The position numbers and the translations under genes are program-made. A stretch of DNA of 12,661 nucleotides from JACRLW01 sp050181465. Lineage in GTDB: Bacteria > Planctomycetota > UBA1135 > UBA2386. Below, in pieces: positions 1 through 7,486 of this stretch (its first letter is position 1; each line of letters opens with the position of its first letter). Location: NCBI GenBank assembly GCA_050181465.1, contig JBFXDD010000073.1, positions 1-12,661 on the forward strand. The letters run 5' to 3'. The notes beneath the pieces are model-generated. The model saw only the letters and a list, made by a program, of their open reading frames with translations. It was not told the DNA's origin and did not search any database.

Positions 1-522
1 GCGATCGTCCTCCATACCGACTCCGGGATCTTCGGCTATGTCCTCGGCGACGTGGTTCGTTTCCTCTCCAAGAGCCCGCTGCGCCTGGTCTTCGCCGGTC
101 GCACTGCACATCAGCTCAACGCCTTCGGTGAACACGTGAGTTCCGGCGAACTCGACGCCGCGATCCTGCACGCCGCTCGTGTAACTGGGTCGCAAGTGGT
201 CGAGTACACCGCAGCTCCCGAGTATCCCGACGCCGCGCATCCCGAAGGCCGTCACGTGTTCTTCGTCGAGTTCGTGAGGACACCCGAGGATCTCATCTCG
301 TTCGCCGCGGCGCTCGATCGACACATCGCCGCAGGGAACGAGGACTACACCACCCACCGATCCTTCGGGCTGCGCTCACCGATCGTGATTCCGGTTCCAC
401 AAGGGGCCTTCCTCGCCTGGATGGCTCGGCGGGGCAAACTCGGCGGTCAGAACAAGGTCCCACGAGTCATCTCCCCGCAACTGCGAGCCGACCTGATGGA
501 GTTCGTGCCGGCGACCAGGTGA
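1..522 (+). CDS. GH3 (auxin-responsive promoter) family protein, 3' part
   Basis: The frame is open from base 1, so this is the C-terminal 173 residues of a larger protein (GH3 proteins usually have about 500-600 residues). Visible family marks are YVLGDVVRF (residues 14-22; the adenylation-fold YxxGD motif), the segment VFAGRTAHQLNAFGEHV that opens the C-terminal lobe, a YPD...GRHVFFVEF strand pair, and a terminal GKLGGQNKVPRV carrying the lysine expected near the end of the fold. GH3 enzymes activate a carboxylic acid as acyl-adenylate and transfer it, in plants to an amino acid. Bacterial members are mostly uncharacterised, so acid and acceptor are unknown here. A GTG at 52 could be mistaken for a start, but homology-like sequence continues upstream of it. 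The gene is followed by a 220-nt gap with a hairpin, then by the glycosyltransferase fusion on the same strand. Confidence 0.85.
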   Translation, partial: AIVLHTDSGIFGYVLGDVVRFLSKSPLRLVFAGRTAHQLNAFGEHVSSGELDAAILHAARVTGSQVVEYTAAPEYPDAAHPEGRHVFFVEFVRTPEDLISFAAALDRHIAAGNEDYTTHRSFGLRSPIVIPVPQGAFLAWMARRGKLGGQNKVPRVISPQLRADLMEFVPATR

Positions 523-550
523 AGCACCGTGGGTGGGCCTCGGTCGCCGC

Positions 551-604
551 GAGGCACCGAGTCGACGAGTCATGCGTTCGTCGTGCCGGCCGTCTCGGTG
601 CTTC
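551..604 (+). terminator. Nested hairpin after the GH3 gene, possible terminator
   Basis: An outer stem pairs 551-561 with 594-604. Its core is GCACCGAG/CTCGGTGC, extended by three pairs including one G-U. A second stem, CGACGA (563-568) with TCGTCG (578-583), sits inside it around a 9-nt loop. A short T-containing stretch (TTCTTGTC) covers the 3' edge and the bases just after it, but there is no true U-tract. The structure begins about 30 nt after the GH3 stop. Its position suits transcription termination or mRNA processing between the GH3 gene and the next unit. It could instead be chance pairing in GC-rich DNA. Confidence 0.35.
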
Positions 605-727
605 TTGTCGAGGACTTGACCTGCGGTCCATCGTCGCTGCACGTCGCCACGGTGGAATCCTGACGAACGCGATCGCTCCCGATGGACGTTTCCACCGCGA
701 GCGCTCGTGCTCCAACACATCGCGCTC

Positions 728-734
728 GGGAGGG
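728..734 (+). promoter_or_regulatory. Ribosome binding site deciding the 743 start
   Basis: GGGAGGG lies 8 nt before the ATG at 743 and is the best Shine-Dalgarno match near a start in this window. It favours 743 over the in-frame GTG at 707. The extra 12 residues from 707 would precede the PHP metal motif without adding recognisable sequence. Confidence 0.6.
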
Positions 735-742
735 CCCAACGC

Positions 743-3376
743 ATGCAACCCTGGACGATCGGCAAGGTCGACTTCCACCTCCATTCGTACGCCTCGAACG
801 TCACCGACTACTACGCCGCCAACTCCTTCGCCATCCCGGAGTCCTACTCCGACCCGATGGAGACATATCGCGAGCTGAAGCGTCAGGGCATGACGCTGGT
901 CACGCTCACCGATCACAACTCCATCGACGGCGTGCGCGAACTGCTGGACGCCGGGTTGCCCGACGTCTTCATCAGCGCAGAGATGACGACGACGTTCCCC
1001 GAGGACGGCTGCAACATCCACGTGACCGTCGCGAACATGACTGAGCAGCAGTTCGCAGAGGTCGATCGCCTCCGACGGAACATCCATGAGATGATCGGCT
1101 ACGTCGACGATCAAATCCGAGCGGAAGCGAGCGCAGCCGCCGGGAATCGCCTTGCGTACTTCATGACGCATCCGCTCATGAGCACGCAGAACCGACCCTA
1201 TGGCCGGGTCGGTGCGCTCGGCATCGAGCACATCGAGAAGGCGATATTGCTCTGCAACTGTTTCGAGATTCGCAACGGCACCCGCACGCGCACACTCAAT
1301 GAGCTGACTCTGCGTCTGCTGGAGGGGCTCGATCGCGCGACCTTGGAACGCCTGGCCAACAAGCACGGCATCCTCCCGAAGGGCCCGACGCCGTGGTTGA
1401 AGAGCTTCGTGGGCGGCTCCGATGACCACTCGGGGATCAACCCGGGTCAGACCTGGACCGAGTTCACGTACGGCTCAGGGATCAAACCCACTGCGAACGA
1501 CGTGATCGACTCGATTCGGCGGCGAGAGACGCGCGCCGGCGGCGCTCACGGCGGACCGGTGACTCTGGCACATGCGATGGTGAAGTTGCTCTATGACGGC
1601 AACTCGTCGCGCAACAAGGCCAAGAGCAGGAATGCGGTGAGCATGGGTGGCCCGCTGAACTCCTTGCTCGGCCATGTCTTCGACGGCAAGTCGGTTCGGC
1701 TGCACCAGAAACTGGCGTTCGGCGCCCGCACGGCAGTGCAGACCCTGATCGGCAACCGGCTCACCAGGCTTCGGAGTGTCGACGTCCCGTTCGAGAAGAT
1801 CCTCGCGCGAGAGGCTCGCTCGCTGCTCATCGACGGCACGTTCCGGCGTGCCATGGAGAACGCGAAGAAGACCGACGACAAGATCTTCCTGGTCGTCAGC
1901 ACGCTCCTGAACCGGATCTTCCTGCGCTACGTCGAGCGAATCCGTTCGGCGCGATCGCTGGATCTGGTCCGCACGGTGAAGGAAGTCGTGGCGCTGGTGT
2001 CCTCGAATCTCTTCGTGTCGCTGCCGTACCTGCTGTCCTACTTCCATCAGAGCTCGGATCGCATGATCGTGCGTGACGTCCGCGAGGCCTTCGACATCGC
2101 GGAGCCGCAGAAGCTGGTGCTCGTCACCGACACGTTCTTCGAGGTCAACGGCGTGGCGCGCACGATTCGCCGAATGCTGCATGAGGCGGCGCGTCGACAC
2201 ATCGACTTCACCGTCGTCACTTGCCTTGCGCCCGAAGAGATGCGCCGGCACTGCGCGGACCCCGAGATCGAGGATCTGATCGACTCCGGTCGTCTCAAGG
2301 TCTTCCCGTCCATCGTCAATCTGGACTTCCCGGAGTACGAGGGCTTGCAGATCCGCTTTCCTCCGTTCCTGGAGATGCTCGAGTTCCTCCAGCAGCGAGG
2401 CTTCAACAAGATGCAGATCAGCACGCCGGGAACGGTCGGCGTCGCCGGCCTGCTCGCAGCGAAGACTCTGCAAATGGAGACGTCTTCGACCTATCACACG
2501 AGCTTCCCGGAGTATGTCGAGAGCTACACCCAGGACATCAGCCTCGAGGCACTGACCTGGAAGTACATGATCCTCTTCTATCACTCGGTCGATGAGGTCG
2601 TGGTACCGTCGCGCTTCATCGCCAAGCTGCTCCACGAGCGCGGTCTCCGCAAGCGCAAGCTTCTGGTGCTCGACCGCTGGGTCGATGTCGACCGCTTCCA
2701 CCCGAGCCGCCGTATCGACGGGTTCTGGCGGCGCTTCGGAATCGAGAACGAAGATGCGTTGGTCAAGTTCATCTACGTCGGTCGCGTCGGCGCCGAGAAG
2801 AATCTCGCGCGGCTGGTCGATGCCTACCTGGAGCTCCGCAAGATCGACTCGCGAGCTCATCTCATCGTGGTCGGCGACGGCCCGTATCGAGCCACCATGC
2901 AGCAGCGTCTCGGCGACGCTCCGGCGACGTTCACCGGCTTCCTCGAAGGTGCGGAACTGAGTCACGCGATCGCATCTGCAGACGCGAAGCTCTTCCCAAG
3001 CACGACCGATACGTGGGGCAATGCGCCGCTCGAAGCGCAGGCATCCGGTCTGCCCGTGATCGTCTCCGACAAGGGTGGGCCACAGGAGCTCATGGAGCAC
3101 GAGCGCACCGGCATCCGCATTTCGAGCAGCGACCCCGACGCGTTGTTGCAGGCGATGATCCGCCTGATGGACGACGAAGTCAGGACGCGCATGGGAGTCC
3201 AGGCGCGGGAGTTCGCGGTGCGCAACCGCATCGAGGAGCCGTTCTCTGCGATTCTCGATTCGGATCGCTATCGCGATCGTCAGCGCAACAAGCGTCGATT
3301 GCCGCTGCACGAGGATGTGGAGATCGTCGCGCATCCTCGGACCGACTCCGTTCCACTTCAGACCATCGGTTCATGA
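743..3376 (+). CDS. PHP phosphoesterase - GT4 glycosyltransferase fusion protein
   Basis: This 877-residue protein has two enzymatic parts. Residues about 8-245 form a PHP-type metallo-phosphoesterase. Likely metal ligands are H12/H14 (DFHLH), D57-H58 (LTDHNSIDG), E80, H93, H143 (MTHPL) and D227/H229 (GGSDDHSG). Residues about 457-850 form a GT-B fold, GT4-type retaining glycosyltransferase. Its marks are VTDTFFEVNGVART at the N-lobe, STYHTSFPEY, IYVGRVGAEKNL (G680, K686) and FPSTTDTWGNAPLEAQASGLPVIVS. In the usual E-x7-E motif the first acid is D756 and the second E764, as in PimB/MgtA-like enzymes. Residues about 250-455 are a helical, partly hydrophobic linker of unknown role that might touch the membrane. 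The likely chemistry is sugar transfer from a nucleotide sugar to a lipid or glycan, with the PHP part cleaving a phosphoester in the same pathway; this coupling is inferred. The stop overlaps the next gene's start (ATGA). The GTG at 707 is the alternative start. Confidence 0.85.
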   Translation: MQPWTIGKVDFHLHSYASNVTDYYAANSFAIPESYSDPMETYRELKRQGMTLVTLTDHNSIDGVRELLDAGLPDVFISAEMTTTFPEDGCNIHVTVANMTEQQFAEVDRLRRNIHEMIGYVDDQIRAEASAAAGNRLAYFMTHPLMSTQNRPYGRVGALGIEHIEKAILLCNCFEIRNGTRTRTLNELTLRLLEGLDRATLERLANKHGILPKGPTPWLKSFVGGSDDHSGINPGQTWTEFTYGSGIKPTANDVIDSIRRRETRAGGAHGGPVTLAHAMVKLLYDGNSSRNKAKSRNAVSMGGPLNSLLGHVFDGKSVRLHQKLAFGARTAVQTLIGNRLTRLRSVDVPFEKILAREARSLLIDGTFRRAMENAKKTDDKIFLVVSTLLNRIFLRYVERIRSARSLDLVRTVKEVVALVSSNLFVSLPYLLSYFHQSSDRMIVRDVREAFDIAEPQKLVLVTDTFFEVNGVARTIRRMLHEAARRHIDFTVVTCLAPEEMRRHCADPEIEDLIDSGRLKVFPSIVNLDFPEYEGLQIRFPPFLEMLEFLQQRGFNKMQISTPGTVGVAGLLAAKTLQMETSSTYHTSFPEYVESYTQDISLEALTWKYMILFYHSVDEVVVPSRFIAKLLHERGLRKRKLLVLDRWVDVDRFHPSRRIDGFWRRFGIENEDALVKFIYVGRVGAEKNLARLVDAYLELRKIDSRAHLIVVGDGPYRATMQQRLGDAPATFTGFLEGAELSHAIASADAKLFPSTTDTWGNAPLEAQASGLPVIVSDKGGPQELMEHERTGIRISSSDPDALLQAMIRLMDDEVRTRMGVQAREFAVRNRIEEPFSAILDSDRYRDRQRNKRRLPLHEDVEIVAHPRTDSVPLQTIGS

Positions 3377-5031
3377 GCACCTGGCTCTATGTGTTGCTCG
3401 GGGCCGGCGGCGCGCTCGGCCTTCGCGCGCTCTACCGTCGACTCCTTCTCTCCCGCGGCAAGCACCGCTCGTTGTTGGGCCATGCCCGTATGGCTCGGCG
3501 GGTCGCGCGTCTCATTCCCTTCTACGAGTATCAGCCGGAACACATCTTCGGTGTCGACGGCGCACCCGCCGACATCGTCGACTCGCGGCGCGCTGCGTTC
3601 TTTCGCCTGGCCGAGGCGACGCGCACCCGCGCGCCGCGCACTCTCACCGCGAGTCGAGAACTCGAGCCGGTGGTCTCCGACGTCGCGTTCACGAACGCGT
3701 ATCGGGTGCCGTTCCAGTTTCGCAACTTCGTGAAGCAGCACCTGGAGGTGGGGCTGGTGCGCGAGGCATCGAAGGGTCGGCAGGTCCAGGACCTGGACGG
3801 CAATTGGAGCTACGACCTCACGGGTTCCTACGGCGTCAACGTCTTCGGACTCGACTACTACAAGCAGTGCATCCGTGACGCAGTCGCCGATGCCGAGGCC
3901 CTCGGCCCGATCCTCGGACCCTACCATCCGGTGGTCGGTGACAACGCGCGCCGACTCGCCGCGATCTCCGGTCTCGACGAGGTCTCCTTCCACATGTCGG
4001 GGACCGAGGCGGTCATGCAGGCGGTACGATTGGCGCGCTACCACACTGGACGCTCCCACATCGTGCGCTTCTGCGGCGCCTACCACGGCTGGTGGGACGG
4101 CGTGCAGGCCGGTGTAGGAAATCCGCGACCGGCTCGGGAGGTCTACACGCTCGAAGACATGAGCGAAGCTGCGCTCGTGGCGCTACGCACCCGTAGGAAT
4201 GTCGCGTGCGTGCTGATCAATCCGCTCCAGGCCCTGCATCCCAACAGTGGCGCACCGGCGGACTCGTCGCTGGTGAACGGTGGTCGCAAGGCAAGTTTCG
4301 ACAAGTCCGCATACTCCGCGTGGCTGCAGCGACTGCGAGACGTCTGCACCGAGCGCGGAATCGTGCTGATCTTCGACGAGGTCTTCCTCGGCTTCCGCCT
4401 CGCACTCGGCGGTGCGCAGGAGTACTTCGGCGTGCGCGCCGACATGGTGACCTACGGGAAGACTCTCGGCGGCGGTTTGCCGATCGGCGTCGTCTGCGGT
4501 CGGAGCGATCTGATGAAGCGCTTCCGGCCGTCCCACCCGACCGACATCTGCTTCGCGCGCGGCACGTTCAACTCGCATCCCTACGTGATGACCGCCATGG
4601 ATCGCTTCCTGCGATTCGTGGAGACCGCGGCGGTACGTGACCAGTACACGACGATCGATGCGACTTGGAATGCGCGAGCCGAGCGCTTCAACCAGCGTCT
4701 CGAGTCAGCCGGCCTGCCCATGCGCGTCGCGAACATGGTCTCCATCTTCACGACGCTCTACCTCGAACCGTCGCGCTACAACTGGATGTACCAGTACTAC
4801 CTTCGCGCTGAGGGCCTGACCCTGAGCTGGGTCGGCAGCGGGCGATTCATCTTCAGCCACGACTACACCGACGCAGAGGTCGACGAGGTCATCGCGCGCT
4901 TCGTGCGCGCCGGCGAGAAGATGCGAGCAGATGGCTGGCTGTGGCATTCCGCAGACGCCTCGAACCGCGGCATTCAGCGCACGCTTCTCCGCGAGTTGCT
5001 CAGAGCGCGCTTCGGCAAGCGCCCGGCATGA
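3373..5031 (+). CDS. Class III PLP aminotransferase, GSA-aminomutase-like, with N-terminal membrane segment
   Basis: This 552-residue PLP enzyme starts at the ATG that overlaps the preceding stop (ATGA), so translational coupling is likely. Class III marks include VQDLDGNWSYDLTGSYG, GPYHPVVGDNARRLA, SGTEAVMQAVRLAR (209 onward, phosphate-binding turn), CGAYHGWWDG, IFDEVFLGFR (D335, pyridine-nitrogen partner) and YGKTLGGGLPIG with the Schiff-base lysine K363. The order and spacing most resemble glutamate-1-semialdehyde 2,1-aminomutase (hemL), which is usually about 430 residues. Here a hydrophobic helix (about 4-21) and a basic, tRNA-mutase-unlike region of roughly 100 residues precede the catalytic domain, and a basic tail follows it. 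That, plus fusion-partner context with a glycosyltransferase, argues against a housekeeping tetrapyrrole role. I infer a membrane-associated aminotransferase acting on a lipid or sugar-linked aldehyde or ketone. The substrate is not readable from the sequence. Confidence 0.85.
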   Translation: MSTWLYVLLGAGGALGLRALYRRLLLSRGKHRSLLGHARMARRVARLIPFYEYQPEHIFGVDGAPADIVDSRRAAFFRLAEATRTRAPRTLTASRELEPVVSDVAFTNAYRVPFQFRNFVKQHLEVGLVREASKGRQVQDLDGNWSYDLTGSYGVNVFGLDYYKQCIRDAVADAEALGPILGPYHPVVGDNARRLAAISGLDEVSFHMSGTEAVMQAVRLARYHTGRSHIVRFCGAYHGWWDGVQAGVGNPRPAREVYTLEDMSEAALVALRTRRNVACVLINPLQALHPNSGAPADSSLVNGGRKASFDKSAYSAWLQRLRDVCTERGIVLIFDEVFLGFRLALGGAQEYFGVRADMVTYGKTLGGGLPIGVVCGRSDLMKRFRPSHPTDICFARGTFNSHPYVMTAMDRFLRFVETAAVRDQYTTIDATWNARAERFNQRLESAGLPMRVANMVSIFTTLYLEPSRYNWMYQYYLRAEGLTLSWVGSGRFIFSHDYTDAEVDEVIARFVRAGEKMRADGWLWHSADASNRGIQRTLLRELLRARFGKRPA

Positions 5032-5043
5032 ACAAGAAGCCGA

Positions 5044-5064
5044 CCCCGCCGCTCAGATGCGGGG
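5044..5064 (-). terminator. Small GC hairpin at the convergent gene ends
   Basis: CCCCGC (5044-5049) pairs with GCGGGG (5059-5064) across a 9-nt loop that contains the stop codon of the minus-strand gene. Read on the minus strand, the stem is followed by a T-rich but interrupted stretch (TCGGCTTCTTGTTC). This is where a terminator for the phosphatidylserine decarboxylase operon would be expected, 12 nt from the end of the plus-strand aminotransferase gene. The stem is only 6 bp, so support is limited. Confidence 0.3.
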
Positions 5065-5703
5065 AGCCTGGCCGTTGTGCCAGTCCGTCATCGGATCGAA
5101 GCGCTCGCCCTTGAGGAGGTAGAGCGGCGCTCGATGGTAGATTCGGACATCGTGGAACGGATCGGTCAGGATCTTCGTGCACCACACCAGACCGGTCTGC
5201 GGCCCCTTGCGGATGCACAACCAGAGGGTTCGCAGCAGCACCGCTGCGGCGCCCACGATGATCCAGAGAACTGCAAGATTGTGAATGAAGCCGGCCGTGT
5301 CGACGTGCGGCGCGAACAGGCCGAACATCGCGGGTTGCCACCAGAGGAGGGCCGGCGACAACGCCCACGCGGACATCAGCACCACCTTGCGGCGCAGGTT
5401 GTAGCCGACCTTGATGTCTTCCTTGTGTTCGTGCGTGGCGCGATTGACGTTGTCGTACGACTTCGGCTCAAAGAAGAAGTGGCCGATCTGACGCGTGCTC
5501 ATGGATACCAGCCAACCCATCACTGCGGCTGCGACCGGGTTGAAGAACACGAGCACGTACGCGGCGATGAACGACAGCGCGCTGACCAGGTGCAGCGTCT
5601 GATTGATGCGGCAATGGTGGTAGTAGCGGTGGTCGTCCCAGCGCTGCTCATCGAGCGCCTCGAGGAAGGACTGTCGTCCGGACGCGGAAGCGTGTGTGGT
5701 CAT
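5053..5703 (-). CDS. Small His-rich integral membrane protein, Mpo1/DUF962-like
   Basis: This 216-residue protein has about four hydrophobic segments (roughly 37-54, 57-69, 105-130, 141-162). Its start overlaps the stop of the phosphatidylserine decarboxylase gene (ATGA), so the two are almost certainly cotranscribed. Near the first membrane segment it carries H-x3-N-x3-H (H30, N34, H38 in YYHHCRINQTLH), then RQIGHFFFEP (H75) after the second. Both recall the Mpo1/YGL010w (DUF962) family, whose yeast member is an iron-dependent 2-hydroxy-fatty-acid dioxygenase. Further histidines (H91, H93 in THEHKED; H184, H190) could also bind metal. The C-terminal part (HDVRIYHRAPLYLLKGERFDPM) is not something I recognise from that family. 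Family assignment is by motif only; a different fatty-acid hydroxylase-like or structural membrane protein is possible. Confidence 0.6.
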   Translation of the reverse strand: MTTHASASGRQSFLEALDEQRWDDHRYYHHCRINQTLHLVSALSFIAAYVLVFFNPVAAAVMGWLVSMSTRQIGHFFFEPKSYDNVNRATHEHKEDIKVGYNLRRKVVLMSAWALSPALLWWQPAMFGLFAPHVDTAGFIHNLAVLWIIVGAAAVLLRTLWLCIRKGPQTGLVWCTKILTDPFHDVRIYHRAPLYLLKGERFDPMTDWHNGQAPRI

Positions 5704-6647
5704 GACTTGGTATCGGGTTGGGAAGAGTTCGCCGTGGGTTCGTGACGACCGTTGGCGACGGGCGAATCCGGAGTGAGGAAGAGCGGCTCCCCCATCCGGA
5801 TGCGATGTCCTTCGGTGATGGATGGGTGGAAACGGAGCGACTCACTCCCGAAGACCAGGATGGTCGAGCCGTGCTGGAAGTAGCCCATCTCCTGACCGCG
5901 ACTCAGTTCTGCGTGGGCAGGGATTCGGTTCGGGCCGCGGTAACGAAGATCGAGATCGCCGTCGAGGAAGCCGAGATGGATGCTCGCCACGAGAATCGCC
6001 GCCACGGGCACCAGCGTGAGATGGAAACCGGCCGAAGCGACCTCGAGATCCAACACCGCACGCTCGTTCTTGCAGAACAGCTTCTCGACGCGGGCCAGTG
6101 CGATCGGATTGACATTCCAGGTGTCGCCCGAGATGTAGACGACTTCCTCGATCGAACAGTCCACCGGTGCGTGGAAGCGGTGATACATGCTCGACTTCAG
6201 CCGGAGCGTGACGTACTTGCCGCCGCGATACCGATCGACCAAGGCCGGATCGGCGAGAAGGTCCGCGATCGCGTAGGGAAAGCCCTTGGCCTGGAATGCC
6301 ATGCCGTCGACCACGGTTCCGTGCGCACCGACGATGGCGTCGCAGGGACTCACGACGACTTCCGGCGACATGTCCACCGGCCGCGCGCCCGGCACCAGTT
6401 GACGGGTGAAGCAGTCGTGGAGGCTTCGGAATCGGGACTGTTTCGACTCGGACAGGTCGAGGTCCTCCGCGAACCATCGCCAAGCAGCGACCGTGGCTCG
6501 GGTGAGGAGCGGACTCTCGATCCGGCTGAACCATCCCATGAACCGGGTCGCCAAACGGCGCGGGATGCGATTGGTGAGGAGGAAGTTGATGTCCTCCTGT
6601 TGGAAGATCCGCGTGAGCCTCATCGAGCGTTGCTTCGCGGAGTTCAT
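5700..6647 (-). CDS. psd: Phosphatidylserine decarboxylase proenzyme
   Basis: The enzyme converts phosphatidylserine to phosphatidylethanolamine at the inner membrane and matures by self-cleavage that generates a pyruvoyl group. From the ATG at 6647 it has 315 residues. Conserved sites are D103 in VSPCDA, the pair H156/H159 in MYHRFHAPVD, and the cleavage motif QHGST (G260/S261) in MGYFQHGSTILVFG. Together these give the Asp-His-Ser set needed for processing. The N-terminal SLHDCFTRQLVPGARPVD block is also typical. The E. coli-style LGST cleavage motif is HGST here. In-frame alternatives are an ATG at 6623 (307 residues) and a TTG at 6686; none has a good ribosome binding site. The C-terminus carries an extra polar tail (ANGRHEPTANSSQPDTKS) not needed for catalysis. 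It heads a two-gene operon with the Mpo1-like membrane gene. Confidence 0.93.
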   Translation of the reverse strand: MNSAKQRSMRLTRIFQQEDINFLLTNRIPRRLATRFMGWFSRIESPLLTRATVAAWRWFAEDLDLSESKQSRFRSLHDCFTRQLVPGARPVDMSPEVVVSPCDAIVGAHGTVVDGMAFQAKGFPYAIADLLADPALVDRYRGGKYVTLRLKSSMYHRFHAPVDCSIEEVVYISGDTWNVNPIALARVEKLFCKNERAVLDLEVASAGFHLTLVPVAAILVASIHLGFLDGDLDLRYRGPNRIPAHAELSRGQEMGYFQHGSTILVFGSESLRFHPSITEGHRIRMGEPLFLTPDSPVANGRHEPTANSSQPDTKS

Positions 6648-6709
6648 TAGTCCGGCACCAGCGAGACCACGTGTGGAGCCGATCAAGATTCGATGCAGAC
6701 GGCGGAGAT

Positions 6710-6721
6710 CGCGCGCGCGCG
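6710..6721. repeat. Alternating CG tract between divergent genes
   Basis: Six consecutive CG dinucleotides lie in the 92-nt gap between the divergent phosphatidylserine decarboxylase and FkbM genes, 18 nt before the FkbM start. Alternating CG is prone to left-handed DNA and to replication slippage. In DNA this GC-rich a 12-base run may be chance, but it replaces any Shine-Dalgarno sequence upstream of the FkbM gene. Confidence 0.5.
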
Positions 6722-6739
6722 TCTCGCTATCCTCCGCGC

Positions 6740-7459
6740 ATGGCCCTGGCCGAACTCCGCTGGCTGCATCGCGCGTGGCGTTATCGCCTGTACGTGGATC
6801 CTGCCGAGATCGGCTGGATCCTTCGTAGCGTCCGCCCCGGTCAGGTCGCCATCGATATCGGCGCCCACAAAGGCGGTTACACCTTCTGGTTGGCGAAGGC
6901 AGTCGGGACGGCCGGCCGCGTGGTCGCCGCGGAACCGCAGTCGAACCTGGCGCAGCGACTGACCCGACTCACACGCTCGCTTCCGCAGGTGAAGGTGCTG
7001 AACGTGGCCGTCAGCGATCGGAGCGGACCCGCCGAGATCGTCATGCGCAGCAGCGGCTCCAGCCACGGAGCGTCCCTGACTGGATTCCCGGACGGCGACC
7101 CCGGCCACCGTCTTCAAGTCCAATGTCGTACGCTGGCGGATGTGATGGCCGAGGGGGGTGTCGATCGCGTCGACTTCATCAAGTGCGACATCGAAGGTCA
7201 CGAACTGCGCGTCCTGGGATCGTCTCGCGAGATCCTCGAACGGCATCGCCCGACGATGCTGGTGGAATGCGAGGAGCGGCACGCGCACAGCGACCGCGAC
7301 GGGGTCGCCGGACTGGTGCGGACCATGCAGCCGCACCGCTATCGCATCCGCTTCTTCTTCGGCCGCGAGCTCATCGACATCGATCGCTTCGATCCGGCGA
7401 AGCACCAGATCGTCGGCGCCCGCAAGTACGGCAACAACTTCCTGCTCGAGCCGCTGTAG
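6740..7459 (+). CDS. FkbM family SAM-dependent methyltransferase
   Basis: This 239-residue protein has a Rossmann-type methyltransferase core. Motif I is VAIDIGAHKGGYTFWLAK (D39, G41, G45). The acidic end of strand 2 is AAEP (E65), expected to bind the ribose of S-adenosylmethionine. DFIKCDIEGHELRVL (K148, D150, E152, H154) is the hallmark FkbM segment. FkbM enzymes O-methylate sugars or secondary metabolites; many bacterial copies sit in polysaccharide or glycolipid loci and methylate glycan hydroxyls. The gene lies between envelope genes but is divergent from the decarboxylase operon and convergent with the CBS gene, so it is probably a single-gene unit. The ATG at 6740 is chosen because the in-frame GTG at 6671 adds a low-complexity Arg-rich leader. 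No clear Shine-Dalgarno precedes the ATG. Confidence 0.88.
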   Translation: MALAELRWLHRAWRYRLYVDPAEIGWILRSVRPGQVAIDIGAHKGGYTFWLAKAVGTAGRVVAAEPQSNLAQRLTRLTRSLPQVKVLNVAVSDRSGPAEIVMRSSGSSHGASLTGFPDGDPGHRLQVQCRTLADVMAEGGVDRVDFIKCDIEGHELRVLGSSREILERHRPTMLVECEERHAHSDRDGVAGLVRTMQPHRYRIRFFFGRELIDIDRFDPAKHQIVGARKYGNNFLLEPL

Positions 7460-7486
7460 GTCCGGTGCCGCCGCGCGCCGCGTCGC

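Noticed and set aside
616..644. TTGACC at 616-621 as a -35 element for the PHP-GT4 gene
   Set aside because: No acceptable -10 hexamer is found 16-18 nt downstream, so the match is probably chance.
519..878. Plus-strand frame of 119 residues across the 523-742 gap
   Set aside because: Low-complexity Arg/Ser/Thr content, it overlaps the real PHP-GT4 start in another frame, and it has no ribosome binding site.
1475..3334. 619-residue minus-strand open frame
   Set aside because: It lies wholly antisense to the PHP-GT4 gene and has Arg/Asp/Glu-rich shadow composition with no recognisable motif. The plus-strand protein has clear catalytic motifs.
3013..3372. N-terminal extension of the aminotransferase frame
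   Set aside because: This part is out of frame within the GT4 domain and reads Arg/Gly/Ser-rich. The ATG at 3373 begins a hydrophobic helix and overlaps the preceding stop, as expected for coupled genes.
5718..6650. 310-residue plus-strand frame
   Set aside because: It is antisense to phosphatidylserine decarboxylase, whose catalytic Asp, His and GST motifs are intact. The plus frame shows charged shadow composition.
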